Shown in pieces: positions 11,266 through 22,704 of a stretch of DNA of 64,000 nucleotides. The position numbers and the translations under genes are program-made. The stretch is from the NCBI GenBank assembly GCA_026119855.1, contig JAOWBW010001464.1, positions 124,001 through 188,000 on the forward strand, read 5' to 3'. Origin of the DNA: Campanula takesimana. Its lineage: Eukaryota > Streptophyta > Magnoliopsida > Asterales > Campanulaceae. Position 1 is the first letter of the stretch. Each line of letters begins with the position of its first letter. The notes beneath the pieces were generated by a model. It was given only the letters and a program-made list of their open reading frames with translations. It was not told the DNA's origin and did not search any database.

Positions 11266-13331
11266 TTAATCGTGTACATACTCAATGAAGTATATAAAGT
11301 ATAAAGAAGATATCCTGTTCGTGAGATAGCTTCCTAAAGAAATAGGGACTAGTGTAATATGAAGATAATTCATAAAACAATGATTATAGAATACAATATG
11401 TGTTGGAAAATGTATTTGATTATTAACGATACATATACGCGAGATATGATTGTGACTAGGTACAATACGACCTATTCGACTACGTGCTTAGAGTCTAAGA
11501 TGTTGGGCTCTACTTGGAAGTAAGGGTATCGTGATAGACACATTAGTGTGTTAAAGGTTATATGAATATGTACATGTAAATATGGCATATGACAAAGTGA
11601 CATAGAATGATGTACCCTACTACTTGTTTGGGGTCTGTTACTAATAGACTCTAACTTGAATTGATTGTGTTACGTGTACTGGAATTTGGTGAGCATGATT
11701 ACATGGTTCCTGAAAAGCTAGTCCACTACTTTTGGACTTAGTTCTATACTCTCGTAGTTCAAGTAAACATCTACTTGTGCATTCGTATGTGAGTCCAGCT
11801 GGTCACCTTGCTTGCTCGGAGATGTATAGGTTCACGCTTATCATGAGGCTGGGGCCAAAGTGATAATCGGGTGCCTATGTATCTGCGCTTGACCCCTTAC
11901 TACAGGCCATAGTAAGGGCATAGCTTCCTTTATTAGAGCAATACGCCTGATAAAAGTGAATGCTAAACTCGTGAACATCTCGTGAATCTTGTTCTTGTGT
12001 GTACTGCACAGCAGCAACTTGATTGATCGTGGTTTGTCAACTACAATAAGCAACGACAACAATGGTTTACTTCGGAGGAATAAAGCTGGAATATCCTTTA
12101 TAATGTGATAGTTTAGCCTTATGTGCTAGTTACTTGCTGAGTTGGCTTAACGTCTCATATACTTGTTACTTGATGACATCTTGAGCATGATTACTTGATA
12201 ATCTTCTTGATTTGCATGGTTACATGATAACATGCTATGTACTTGTATCTAGTAACCTACTAAGATTTATCTCACCCCGTTCCTTGTTTATTTGTTCCCC
12301 CCCAGGAAAGCAAGTGGTAATACGTTGTGAGGCTCGACTTATCAGGGGCCTACTTGGCAGGTTGTTCTTGTTGGGGTTTGTTATCCTTTCTAGTTTTGGT
12401 GAGGACGATTTGGTATCAGTTGTTTAGACTCAGTATATTGGGTAGACTTGTATAGTGTTCTTGTAATGCCAACGTATGTGCTAGGCATGTTTTCCACTGT
12501 GTACAACCATTTGGTTTAAATTTCTTGGTATAGAAATTATGGTGAGCTATTTTAGCTCGTTCTTCTTGAGTATATATATGATATCAGTTTGATATAAGCA
12601 GATGTCATTCAGTTTCTCATTTCTTGTTAGTCACGCGGACCAGGTTCGAGGTTCTATTAGAGAATCTAGGGACTTGGGGGCGTGTCAGTACTTGTTTGGA
12701 ACAAGGTACTGGACATGACCCGCGGTATGAGATTTATGTTATGGTCAATGTCATATATAAATCTCATATTAGTTATGTCATTTGAATCCTTAGACATGAA
12801 GTTATTATAGTCTTCCACTTGATGAAGATTACGTTTGACATATTCAAACATTACCCTTAAACAGGTAGCCATAAAGAGTATGATTGGCATAATCAGATTC
12901 ACGTAGGGAAGAATAATAAGCTAAATGAATGTGTCCCTCTTCGGAGAGATGTCAAGCTTGGGCCCCTCGAATGAATGATGTTGATGAAATTTTTGACCAA
13001 ACTCAAATGGATTGATTGGATCAATGTAGTTTGGATTATCAACATATTCGGGATCGAGAAAAGTATTGAACAAAACAAGTTGACTTATTGACAATGACTT
13101 GTGTTCAAAGACATCGTGGACAAAGGGATTGTGACATATTTTAAAGGAATGCGAACTTGTATCTAGTTATACTATTTGGGTAGGTATGACGGTTTGCTAG
13201 AACCTAATCATATCTTATGGTTTCATGTTTGAACCCATTGCCAACTTAGTATAATCCTAGAGGGTCACACACGAGAGAACGAATTTTAAAAAGGACTAAA
13301 ATGGAAAATATGGCCTTCTGAACCATGTTGT

Positions 13332-13503
13332 GCGACCGCACAAACTGGGCTGGGCGGCCGCACAGTTTTGGGCGACCGCACAGATAGTTTTGGGCGGCCG
13401 CACAAGCATGTCGGGACAGATTTCCTAATTTGATTTGGAAAAGAATTTTGGACGGGTTTAAACACAAGTTTCCTATCTAGAATATGTCTTACTTGTATAT
13501 AAA
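13332..13503 (+). promoter_or_regulatory. C1 3' LTR promoter: GC array plus TATA box
   Basis: GCGACCGCAC and GCGGCCGCAC alternate at 13332, 13354, 13372 and 13394 (spacing 22/18/22). TATATAAA follows at 13496-13503, about 93 bp downstream of the array. Promoter function is inferred from the TATA box and the U3-like position. Confidence 0.55.
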
Positions 13504-14944
13504 CACCAAAATTCAGCCAAAACTTGGCCAAGCTTTTGTGAAAGTCTCCAAAGAGTTTGAGAGAGTTTTATTTTGTTCTAAGACATCCTAGATTGAAGAA
13601 CAAAATAATACACAAATAAAATTCCATATAGTTCATATTAATTGTGAAAACGTGTTTCACAATTTTGGTCTAGCAACCAAGATCTAGTGTTCTTGATATT
13701 CGTTCAAGGTGTGGATACCGCTAGAGGGTGAAGCTCATCATCTTCAAAGTTCGTGTTCTTACTTTTGTGATTAAAGCTTCAAGTTCTCCACCAAGATAAA
13801 AGACCAAATTCAAAGTCATCAAGGGTTAGTTTTTCTAGTATTCATATTGTTGTATTTGATCTAATCATATGAACGGATCTATGGCTTTGGGTTTCATAAA
13901 AATTTAAATGCTTAATTCCGCTGCGCATGTTACTCCGAAACCCAACACTCACGTCAACAGCAAAAGGCGATTTATTTGAAAAGGTCAAGAGTCGATTCAT
14001 CTTGGGGCTATGCAAGTCTCACATGGTTTGGCATCAAAGGCATTCTAGGGGCTTTACAATCAGCAACCCCTTATCTCGGCATCGAATGTCTTTTAGAGCC
14101 CCATAACTGACACATCTCTTGTTGCTAGAAATCACTTTTCATTGGACACAACGGCAACGACGACAGAATTCAAGCAAGGCAATCCGGACTTCGATTGAAC
14201 ATGACTTGATCTTGGGTTGGCTTTACAAACACACAATGGTTAAAATGGTTCACCCACGAACTAAAAAAAAATCTTTTTCTCACATGTGTGTAGCATTTCT
14301 CCCCAGCACTCTCTATCATCCTTGAACTACGCTGGTCTGATTCTCTTAAAGGGATACGTAGGCAGACTTTTGGCACGACCAACCCATGACCCAGAATACC
14401 ATCTCACCGACACCCCATCAAAGGAAAAAACAATTCATCATCACCAACATCATCATTCTCCATCCAAAGCATGGACATTCTTCATCAAAAGCATCAAGGC
14501 ATCCACCACCACAATACTAATCAATCCAACGGCAATGGTAAGTGAAGGTATGAATACATCCGAGGCTTTCTTCAAATCACACCGCACACAAAATCACTTT
14601 CTCCATTCTTACAAAAATTCTCTCTCATGCAAAACTGCCTTTAAATCACATCACACCACAAGCACAATTTCTCTCATAACTACCATTTGACATCTCATAC
14701 ATGTCACAAGCACATATACCTGCAAAGCACACACTTAACAGGTACCACCACAAGGTCAACAGCATCTGCAACTCAAGGCACTTCATCCCCAGCAGAAAGT
14801 GATCCGCAGTTGCATCCCACAGAGTCAAACAATTACATTTCAATGACAACAACTCGGTCCGTGGTGAGCCGCAAAATCACCACCTTTCCATCAAGCAACA
14901 CAAAAATATCACATATAGGCAGATGGAGCCTCGGTTCTCGCCAT

Positions 14945-15192
14945 CCGCAAACGGATCCCGCATCAGCAAACGGATCCCGCATCAGCAAACGGATCCCGAT
15001 TCAGCAAACAGATCCCGCTTCAGCAAACGGATCCCGCATCAGTAAACGGATCCCGCCATCAGCAAACGGATTCCGCTTCAGCAAACGGATTCCGCTTCAG
15101 CAAATGGATCCCGCATCAGCAAACGGATCCCGCTTCAGCCAACGGATCTCGCATCAGCAAACGGATCCCGCTTCAGCAAAACGGATCCCGCC
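14945..15192 (+). repeat. G1 3'-UTR minisatellite, 19-bp period
   Basis: About a dozen copies of a 19-bp unit of the form 'gcaaacggatcccgcatca' lie about 170 bp upstream of the 3' LTR. G2 has a different tandem array in the same place. Confidence 0.9.
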
Positions 15193-15350
15193 ATATCCTT
15201 TCTATATCAATAAAGCCGCTCACACAGGGAGCGCACCCCTATCCTTCGCAAATTTCAAATTTATGTTTTATCGAGTCTTTGTTTTCTGTTGTCGATTTCC
15301 TTGGCGGTTGTCTTTCTTTCGTCGACGCGTTTTGCTTTGCAATCCACATC

Positions 15351-15362
15351 ACTGAGGGGCTC
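15351..15362 (+). other. G1 polypurine tract
   Basis: 'actgaggggctc' abuts the LTR start. It matches the G2 PPT 'cgccgaggggctc' at 53297-53309. Confidence 0.8.
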
Positions 15363-16567
15363 TGTAGACACCTCGCCTTGGACCTTTCACCCCAATTGCA
15401 TACATAATATTTTTATTTAACTTGTTTTTGTTAATTTCTGTTACTTCGGCTAAGTTCCTAACTGATTCCGTTTGTTTTGGATTAAACTGCATAACAGAAT
15501 TAGTTTTAGAGTCATTCTGTCTTTCTCAGACGCGGGCGCCTCAGATAATGTCCACGGCTCGCGCACGCCTCTCGCCCCAAAAGCCGGAATCGCGCGCCTG
15601 CCGATATGGCAGTAACGGATTGCACCATTTTCCCTCTCTTTTCTTATTTACAACATCTCTTCTTGATAGACCTTCTTTTACATCCACATTCATCCCCCCT
15701 TATTTCATAACTCCCAATCCCATATTCTTAGCTTTTTCCCAAAAACTAAATATTTCTTTTATTTATTATTTGATTTTCTTTTATTTATTTTATTTCTCTT
15801 TATTTTTCTATTGGTTGAAAGATCACATTTTCCTCTCTTTTCTACCTATTTTTAACCCCTCATTTTTACCTTAGAAATGGACCTTGAATTTTCAACACTT
15901 TCTCTTTACACAAATTCTCCCAACAAGAGTTTTAACAACAAAACTCTACACAAATTTCTACACAACCATTTCTCTACAACAACAACACTTTCAAGTCAAG
16001 GTTTCAAGTTCTCTTTTCTAAAGGTACAAGTTTTCTCCTTCTCTTTTATTTGTGTCTTACTAGTATGCAATCTCCATAAAAGGGAATACAATCAAAAAGC
16101 CACTTCACTATTAAAGTTTGGCCAAGGTTACATTCCAAATTCCAAACTCTATTTTAATTTACTTTTTATTTTTTAATATAATTGTTTAACAATAATTCAA
16201 CATGTAATCTTTAGCATTAAATTAATAAAATCATTTCTCTTTTAATTTCCCCTTTCTTTTCATCGTAATCATTAGCACTTTTTTATATTAATTAATTGAA
16301 GGACTTTTAGCATTAGAACACCAAGAATAGCAAGACCCGCGTAAGCGGGGCGGAGTGGGTGTTTAAGTACTTCCCACTCCGTCACCTAACCCTCGAACCC
16401 TTCTCTTTCTGAATCTCTGGTTTCGTAACAATAAATAGGCTATTTTCTTAGGTTTTCTTATGTTCCTCTAAAAACATAGGTGGCGACTCTAAACTCTAAA
16501 ATCAATTAGACATCCTAGGATAATTCACCGCTCTAGCCAAGTAGTGGGGTTTCCCGGGGTATCTACA
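15363..16567 (+). repeat. G1 3' LTR
   Basis: This 1205-bp LTR begins 'tgtagacacc' and ends 'ggggtatctaca'; the G2 LTRs start and end the same way and share the region 'aacataggtggcgactctaa' near 16475. It ends inside the C2 gag, so the adjacent 'gcaag' (16568-16572) should be one half of the TSD, the other half being outside the window. GC-rich words start at 15534, 15563 and 15592, spaced exactly 29 bp. Confidence 0.92.
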
Positions 16568-18499
16568 GCAAGGAAAGCAAAAAAGTTTTCAATTCAAAGA
16601 AGATTCAATAACTTTGCTAAGATCCCCGGTGAATCACTAAGAGCCACTTATGATCGTTATTGTGAGATCGTAAGTACTTATACAACACTCGAAAAGAAGC
16701 TTACAAAGAAAGAAAGAATTGTTAATTTTCTAGCTGCCCTTGGTTCTCAATATCTTCACAAAGGAAATACTCTTGAAGATACCAAGCTTCTAGATGATAT
16801 GTCACTTAGAAGCCTCTATGCCAACCTCAAAGTTTTTGATATCAAGCTCCATAACATTGAAGAAATGGAAGCAAAACCTAAGAGCTTATCGTTGGTCGCT
16901 AAAAGGAAAGAAGTAATCGAGGAAGAAGATCCAAAAATCTCCACATCAGAGTTACTTGATATGGATAATGATGATTTTTCTATGTTCGTGAAAAGATTCC
17001 AAAAGTTCAGAAAGGCAGCAAGACCTAGATCATCAAGCAAAGCGCCAGCAAGGTTTTCAAGGAGCAGTCCCTCAAAGAAGAAGGAGAACTTTGACTTCTC
17101 CAAGAAGAAAGAAGATCTTGTTTGTTTTAATTGCAGGAAACCCGGTCATTTCGCATCAGAATGCCCAATTCCCAAATTCGAGTACATGAAGAAGAAAAGA
17201 AACTTCACTCCTAGATATTCAAAGCAAAAGGGAATGATGGCTGAAGAAGACTCTACCTCAAAAGAGTTAGCTACATGGATAGAGTCAGATTCTGATGAAA
17301 GCGATGAGGATTCTGAAGAAGGTCACATTTGTTTGGTCGTTCGTTCCGATGATGAAGATGATCATGAAAATCAATTCTTACCAACTATGAAACCCAAACG
17401 GAAGAGTTATACAGCTGATAAACTTGTTGAATAAGGATTCCTTACTCCAGTTCAAAAGAATGGTCATCTTCTATTTTCAAGATGTGATGTGAGTGCAGGA
17501 AAAAAGGCTCTATTTAATCCCAAAGTGAAGGAAGCTCAAGCTATCACACCTCAAGTCAAGTATGAAATTTCCCCCGATGAACAAGAGAAGATGTTCATGA
17601 AAGCTGAACAGATAATTAGTAAGTTTTCTGGCATGAAGGAAGCTTTAGCACTGTCAACTGAAGAAATTTCCCAGCTTAAGACAGAGAAATCTCTACTAAA
17701 ATCTGAACTCACCCTCCTTAAGGAGCAGATCAAGAGCATGACTCCTCTTACTGGTCGAAACCGTTTCTTAGAAGAACAAAATGCCATATTTAAAGTTAAA
17801 AACGACGAATTGGTTACTGAGATAAATGATCTTAAAAGGATCACTAATGAGTGGACCAATTCGTGTGTCACTATGGAACAAATCTTAGAATCCCAAAAGC
17901 CTAGTGGTGATAAAGAAGGCTTGGGATTTCAAACTAGTAACAATTTTAAATGTGCATCTTGTTGTGAAAGAGATGAGAAATTTACCCAGCAAACTTTAGA
18001 AGGGTCGAAGGCTAAACATCATGTATCAAAGGGTCAAGTACAAGAACCAAAGAAGAAACTAAAGTTCAACTATGTCTACCCTAAGAAACAAACTAGCAAG
18101 GCACAAAAGTTGAAAGGTATTGCCATGGATGAATCTGCTGATGTGGCAAGCACCAGTAAGGTAACTGAATCTCCTTACCGCACTAACTTGCCGCGAGGTC
18201 AGCCGACTGCACAAAGGAAGCCGGCGACTGCATGGAAGCCGGCGACCGCAGGTAGTGGCAAGGCGGTAAAGTTCAAAAGGATGAACTTTGTAAGGGAGAC
18301 CTCATCCATACCAGTAAATGATGTTGTGCTCAAGACTTCGATGAAGTTTGTTAACCCTCAGTTGGGTGGCTTCCACCATTTTTCTGTGTGTGATGGTTAT
18401 GGTCATAAGGCTGCTGAATGTCTTTTGAGATTCACACCCAATCCCAGAAGGCATAACCCCCCTTCTGTGAGGCAGGTATGGGTTGTCAAAAGTTGCTAA
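16568..18499 (+). pseudogene. C2 gag (5'-truncated, one in-frame stop)
   Basis: A single frame runs from the G1 junction to 18499, broken only by TAA at 17432-17434. In order it shows a UBN2-type capsid region (to about 16880), a basic Ser/Lys-rich linker, the zinc knuckle 'CFNCRKPGHFASEC' at about 17120-17165, an acidic stretch (17275-17370), a long charged coiled-coil-like region (17570-17870), a repetitive 'KPATAWKPATAG' segment near 18220, and a second knuckle-like 'CDGYGHKAAEC' near 18390. Such an extended gag is typical of Sireviruses. It would package element RNA. The start is missing and the TAA prevents full-length product. Confidence 0.82.
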
Positions 18500-18597
18500 C
18501 ACTTTGGACCCAAAAGAATAAAAGGGGACCTTGTTCTTAAATTTTTATTTTACAGGTCCTCTGCTTAATGGCTGGACATTCCAAAGATAAATCAAGT

Positions 18598-19975
18598 TTA
18601 TAGTATCTCGATAGTGGTTGTTCAAGACACATGACCGGAGATATCAACTTATTGGAAGATATTCGTGAAGAGAAAGGTCCATCAGCAACCTTCGAAGACA
18701 ATAACAAAGGAAAGACTGTAGGATACGGAGTCATTCAAAAAGGAAAAATTACCATCCAAGAAGTCTCTCTAGTTATTGGACTTCAAAACAATCTACTCTC
18801 AATATCTCAGTTCTACCGCAAGTATTGGAGGAAGTAGATATACCTTAGTTGTGGTAGACGATTATTCAATATATACGTGGGCTGAAATGATGATCTTAAA
18901 GAATGATTGCTGAAGCAAAGCTACCTCAATATTTTTGGGCTGAAGTCGTCAACACAGCTTGCTTCACTCAAAATAGATCCCTCATCAACAAGACCTACAA
19001 CAAAACCCTTTATGAACTTTAGAGAGGAAGAACCCCTAACATAGCATACTTCAAGATATTTGGATGAAATGCTTCATACTCTACAACGGTAAAGAACATC
19101 GAGGTAAATTTGCTCCTAAGGTCGATGAAGGTATATTTATTTGGTATGCTAAACACTCAAAAGCTTTTCGTGTATTTAATAAAACCACTCTTAAGATAGT
19201 AGAATCTGTCCATGTTATATTTGATGAACATTCCCTCCTTGAGCCATATTTGGCTCCAAATGTTGCTGATGATTTTTTTTGAGCTTAATGAGATAGGTAC
19301 AACTCGAGCACAAAATCAATCAACTCAAGGAAATCCATCTACCTCAACTGTACCTCCACCTACCACACCTGAAGCACCAGAAGCTACCGCATCTGCTGCT
19401 ACCTCAAATGGAGTTGAAGTTGAAACACCCATAAATGTGGAAGAACCGATCCCTTAAATTACTTATGATTGGGATGGCTCAAATGATGTACCATTAGATG
19501 ATTTACAACCACCATCAACTCAACCAGATATACCTCAAGGAGTTTGTGAGGTCAGAGATCACCCAATTCAGAATATCATTGGTGACTTACATTCTGGTGT
19601 TCGAACTAGAAGATCAAACTATGATTCACTTACCACATTCATATCTCAATTTGAACCCAAGAAAGTTGATAAAGCACTCCAAGACTTAAGTTGGGTTGTT
19701 CCTATGCAAGAAGAGCTCAACCAATTTGAAAGATGTAAAGTTTAGACCTTGGTTCCAAGGCTACAAGATCAAGGAGCGATTGGTACAAAGTGGGTGTCAG
19801 AAACAAGATGGATGAGAATGGAAGCATTACAAGAAACAAAGCTAGGTTGGTTGCATAGGAATATAGACAAGAAGAAGGCATTGATTATGATAAAACTTTT
19901 GCCCCCGTTGCATGACTCGAAGCTATAAGGATATTCTTGGCTTATGCCTCTTACAAGTGATTCAAGTTATATGAA
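18598..19975 (+). pseudogene. C2 protease and integrase remnants
   Basis: Near 18607-18640 the sequence encodes 'LDSGCSRHMTGD', the protease active site and pre-integrase junction of copia. This frame stays open to 18837, then jumps by deletion into 'YTLVVVDDYSIYTW' (the start of the integrase core) and then to 'AEAKLPQYFWAEVVNTACF' at about 18908, so most of the DDE core is missing. From 19064 to 19460 the C-terminal integrase and linker continue in other frames, and 19460-19975 holds the degraded N-terminal RT. Confidence 0.75.
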
Positions 19976-21175
19976 ATGGACGTGAAGAGTGAATTCCTCA
20001 ACGGTGAACTTCAAGAAATTGTCTTTGTGGCTCAACCACCCGGATTTGAAGATCCCAAATTTCCAAATCATGTCTACAAACACCGCAAAGCTTTGTATGG
20101 ACTCAAACAAGCTCCACGAGCATGGTATGATACTCTATCTAAATTTCTCCTTGAAAAGGGATTCAAGTGTGGTAAGATTGACACAACTCTATTCATTGCT
20201 AAATATCATGATCATACTTTACTCATTCAAATATATATAGATGATATTATTTTTAGTTCTACTAATGAATTGTTGTGTAAGCGATTTGAGAAACTCATGA
20301 AAAACAAATTTGAGATGAGCATGATGGGAGAATTAACATTCTTCATTGGGTTACAAATTAAACAATCTGTTGAAGGCATCTTCCTCAACCAAGCAAAATA
20401 CACGAGAGATCTCATCAAGAAATTTGGACTAAAAAATGCAAAGGCATACGACACTCCTATGGCTACTGGTAACAAGTTAGATAAAGACTTAAAAGGTAAA
20501 AAGGTTGATCAAACTTTTTATCGAGGTATGATTGGCTCTCTTCTATACTTAACTGCTAGTAGGCCAAATATCATGTTTTGTGTTTGTGTTTGTGCTCGTT
20601 ATCAAGATGATCCTCGAGAAGCACATCTTATTGCTGTAAAACGTATTATTAGATATCTATCTGGGACTATTAACCTTGGACTTTGGTACTCCAAAGATTC
20701 AAATTTTGATCTTATAGGTTACTCAGATGCAGACTATGCAGCATGTACCATTGACAGGAAAAGCACAAGTGGAACGTGTCATTTCCTTGGAAATCTATTA
20801 GTTTCATGGGCAAGCAAGAAACAAGCCTCAGTCTCTGTATCTACCACAGAAGCTGAATATATAGATGCTGAAAGCTGCTGTTGCCAAGTGCTATGGATGA
20901 AACAACAATTGGTCGACTACGGAATCAAAGAATAAAATTGTCCAATCTATTGTGACACTACATCTACCATTGTTATGTCCAACAATCCAGTCATGCATTC
21001 AAAGACCAAACACATTGATATCAAATACCACTTTCTCAAGGATCATGTGGAAAAAGGTAATATCCATCTAGAGTATGTGAGTACTGACGATCAAATTGCA
21101 GATATTCTCACCAAGGCTCTTGATTCAAAGAGATTTAGGTATTTAAGAGGAGAAATTGGTATGCTAGAACTCTAA
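19976..21175 (+). pseudogene. C2 reverse transcriptase-RNase H (one in-frame stop)
   Basis: An open frame from 19976 to 20935 covers the RT palm and connection: 'DVKSEFLNGEL', 'ALYGLKQAPRAWYD' and the catalytic 'YIDDIIF' at about 20233. RNase H follows with 'YSDADYAAC' and 'STTEAEYI'. After TAA at 20933-20935 the same frame resumes to 21175 with the RNase H C-terminus ('KTKHIDIKYHFLKD', 'IADILTKAL'). The absence of frameshifts over 1.2 kb makes this the best-preserved part of C2. Confidence 0.88.
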
Positions 21176-21956
21176 CTCAAACTTTTCCATATGGTTTGGT
21201 GTACTAATGTTTGTGTTTTCTATAAGTTCTATATCAAGTAGGTCCACGGCAGATCAACTCACGGTCAAGTAATATTCAATGTCAGTCACATTGCTCTACA
21301 AGTGACCATCCTCATTTGACCGCAAACTCTCACTACCAAGTTGCCGCGTCACTATTCTACCGAATAAGTCATATTACCGCATAGTGATAATCTATTTCAA
21401 GGTTTCGAAGAAACCTACTAAGGTGGAAAACGACGATGCATTTATTACTTTATAGAAGTTAAATCAAAGACAAGGTAAGATCTTCATCGACCGCACTAAA
21501 TATGGTCAGCCTCATAGTTACTGCATTCTACGGACCCAGGTAAGTAATTCTAACTTAGCAATATTTTGGATGTTTTGATAATATCTACCTCAAGGGCATT
21601 AAGGTAACTTCCTCTTTTCCCTCTCTTTATTTGATTCAAATCATTTGGGAGCATTAATTTGTGCATTTAATTTTTATTCCTTAAATTATTTAATGAGCCG
21701 TCATTAGCTATTTTGATGTGACACCTAGTCACCTTGCATTTAATGAAAAGTAGAAACCCAAGGTCATGTCAGACCTTTTTGCAGAGTTAACCCTCCAACT
21801 TCCCATCACTCTGACATCTGCTGTACCCCCTTCACCTTAACCGTTCCACTTCTCCTCCACCACTCTGCTCTTTCATTTTTTCAGAAAATCAAAAAATCCT
21901 CTCTCTCTAACTTCTCTCTAAAACCGCCTTTCTTACCCTCTCATTTTCTCTATATA
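21176..21956 (+). promoter_or_regulatory. C2 spacer between RNase H and extra ORF
   Basis: This 780-bp stretch is non-coding. Scattered CCGCA-type words (near 21319, 21342, 21375 and 21490) are of the same type as those in the C2 LTR. A TATATAA sequence at 21951-21957 overlaps the start of the next ORF and is probably too close to be its promoter. How the downstream ORF is expressed is not evident. Confidence 0.35.
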
Positions 21957-22046
21957 ATGACTTCGAAACAAAGCAATAAATCATCCAAATTTTTTGAATC
22001 TAGTGAAGAACAACAACCTCAATCTACTTCCCAAGTCGTTATTATG

Positions 22047-22704
22047 GTATAGATTCCTAAAACTCGCTAGATTTTTTTTTTCATGTTCTTGGTGGGTTTT
22101 TCGAATAACCCTTTCATATTCTCTGATTCTTGGAATTTCTTGTCTCAATGATGTTCGAATCTTAGTGTTTATGTTTGATGATTGGTTCTAGATCACATTT
22201 TTCATGATTTCGTAAAGTATAATCTCTGTTTTGGTTTGTTTTGATTATTTTTTTTGGGTTTTCTAGTTTTCGGAGTTATATTAACTTCCCCTTTCAATTT
22301 CTGGGCTTGAATGTTGTTTGTTTCATGAAATTGATATGTTTTTGTCACTATATCTGCATTTCCGATTCTATCTATGTAGTTTTCGTTGATTTTTGGTCAT
22401 TTTTGACTAATCTGGGCATTCTATGTCTATGGTGTTCATCGTGTTCATCATGGTGTTCTTCATATTCTTGACGAACGCCCCTTTTCATCCTTTAATTCTC
22501 TCTTCTCTGCATCTCGTGTTTCTATACTATTCTTATTTTGATCTACTTTGGTGCAACACTCTTGTGTTTGTGCTAAATTCGTCTAACCTTCTTACCACAT
22601 CCCATTCCTACCGTGCCTCACTTGACCGTGTTATCATTGCCACTCTCTTGTCAAGTGACCGCACAATTTACCTCTTTCCTAAACTGCACTTTGTTTTATT
22701 TCAG
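22047..22704 (+). other. Predicted intron in the C2 extra ORF
   Basis: The donor is ATG|GTATAG at 22047. The acceptor at 22704 follows a pyrimidine-rich 'ttgttttatttcag'. The sequence between is T-rich with many stops in the exon frame, and the join keeps frame. No transcript was examined. Confidence 0.55.

Larger units (their letters stand above)
9401..12687 (+). mobile_element. L-A: solo LTR of a long-LTR Ty3/gypsy element
   Basis: This is a 3287-bp insertion with TG...CA ends ('tgtaacgccc' and 'gggcgtgtca') and TSD gtact (9396-9400 and 12688-12692). It contains no gag or pol. The segment near 12262-12312 (cttactaagatttatctcacccc, then a C-run followed by agg) is shared with the G4 and L-B LTRs on the other strand, so it belongs to the same long-LTR gypsy group, possibly Tekay/Del. 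The absence of internal sequence with an intact TSD indicates LTR-LTR recombination. Confidence 0.88.
2665..13947 (+). mobile_element. C1: Ty1/copia LTR retrotransposon, degenerate
   Basis: The element is bounded by LTRs starting 'tgttggtgttgg' and ending 'aaacccaaca', and is flanked by the perfect 5-bp TSD ctcac (2660-2664 and 13948-13952). It has a PBS of the initiator-Met tRNA type and a purine-rich PPT, then gag, protease-integrase, RT and RNase H remnants in the copia order. All coding parts contain stops and frameshifts. It is inserted in G1 and itself contains a MITE (5150-5504) and the solo LTR L-A (9401-12687). Confidence 0.93.
9208..13947 (+). repeat. C1 3' LTR, interrupted by L-A
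   Basis: The LTR proper is 9208-9400 plus 12693-13947, or 1448 bp once the L-A insertion and its duplicated gtact are removed. It is longer than the 5' LTR because it retains the segment deleted there. It ends 'cccaaca' and is followed by the TSD ctcac. A TATATAAA box is at 13496-13503. Confidence 0.93.
13953..15362 (+). mobile_element. G1 internal 3' region, part 2
   Basis: This continues part 1 across the C1 insertion. It is non-coding. The phrase 'gggatacgtaggcaga' near 14350 is another version of the ACGTAGGCA block. The terminal ~155 bp (15205-15362) align with the terminal part of G2 (53147-53309), including 'aagccgctcacacagggagcgcacc' and 'acgcgttttgctttgcaatccac'. Short ORFs at 14286-14690 and 14687-15355 have low-complexity or repeat-derived products. 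Confidence 0.85.

Noticed and set aside
14945..15192. Possible CRISPR-like array
   Set aside because: The units are directly adjacent without unique spacers and lie in a retrotransposon 3' UTR of a plant; this is a minisatellite. The same holds for 52560-53130.
22423..22560. Hydrophobic N-terminus as an envelope signal or membrane segment
   Set aside because: It lies within a well-formed candidate intron and is T-rich; the upstream exon gives a better start.
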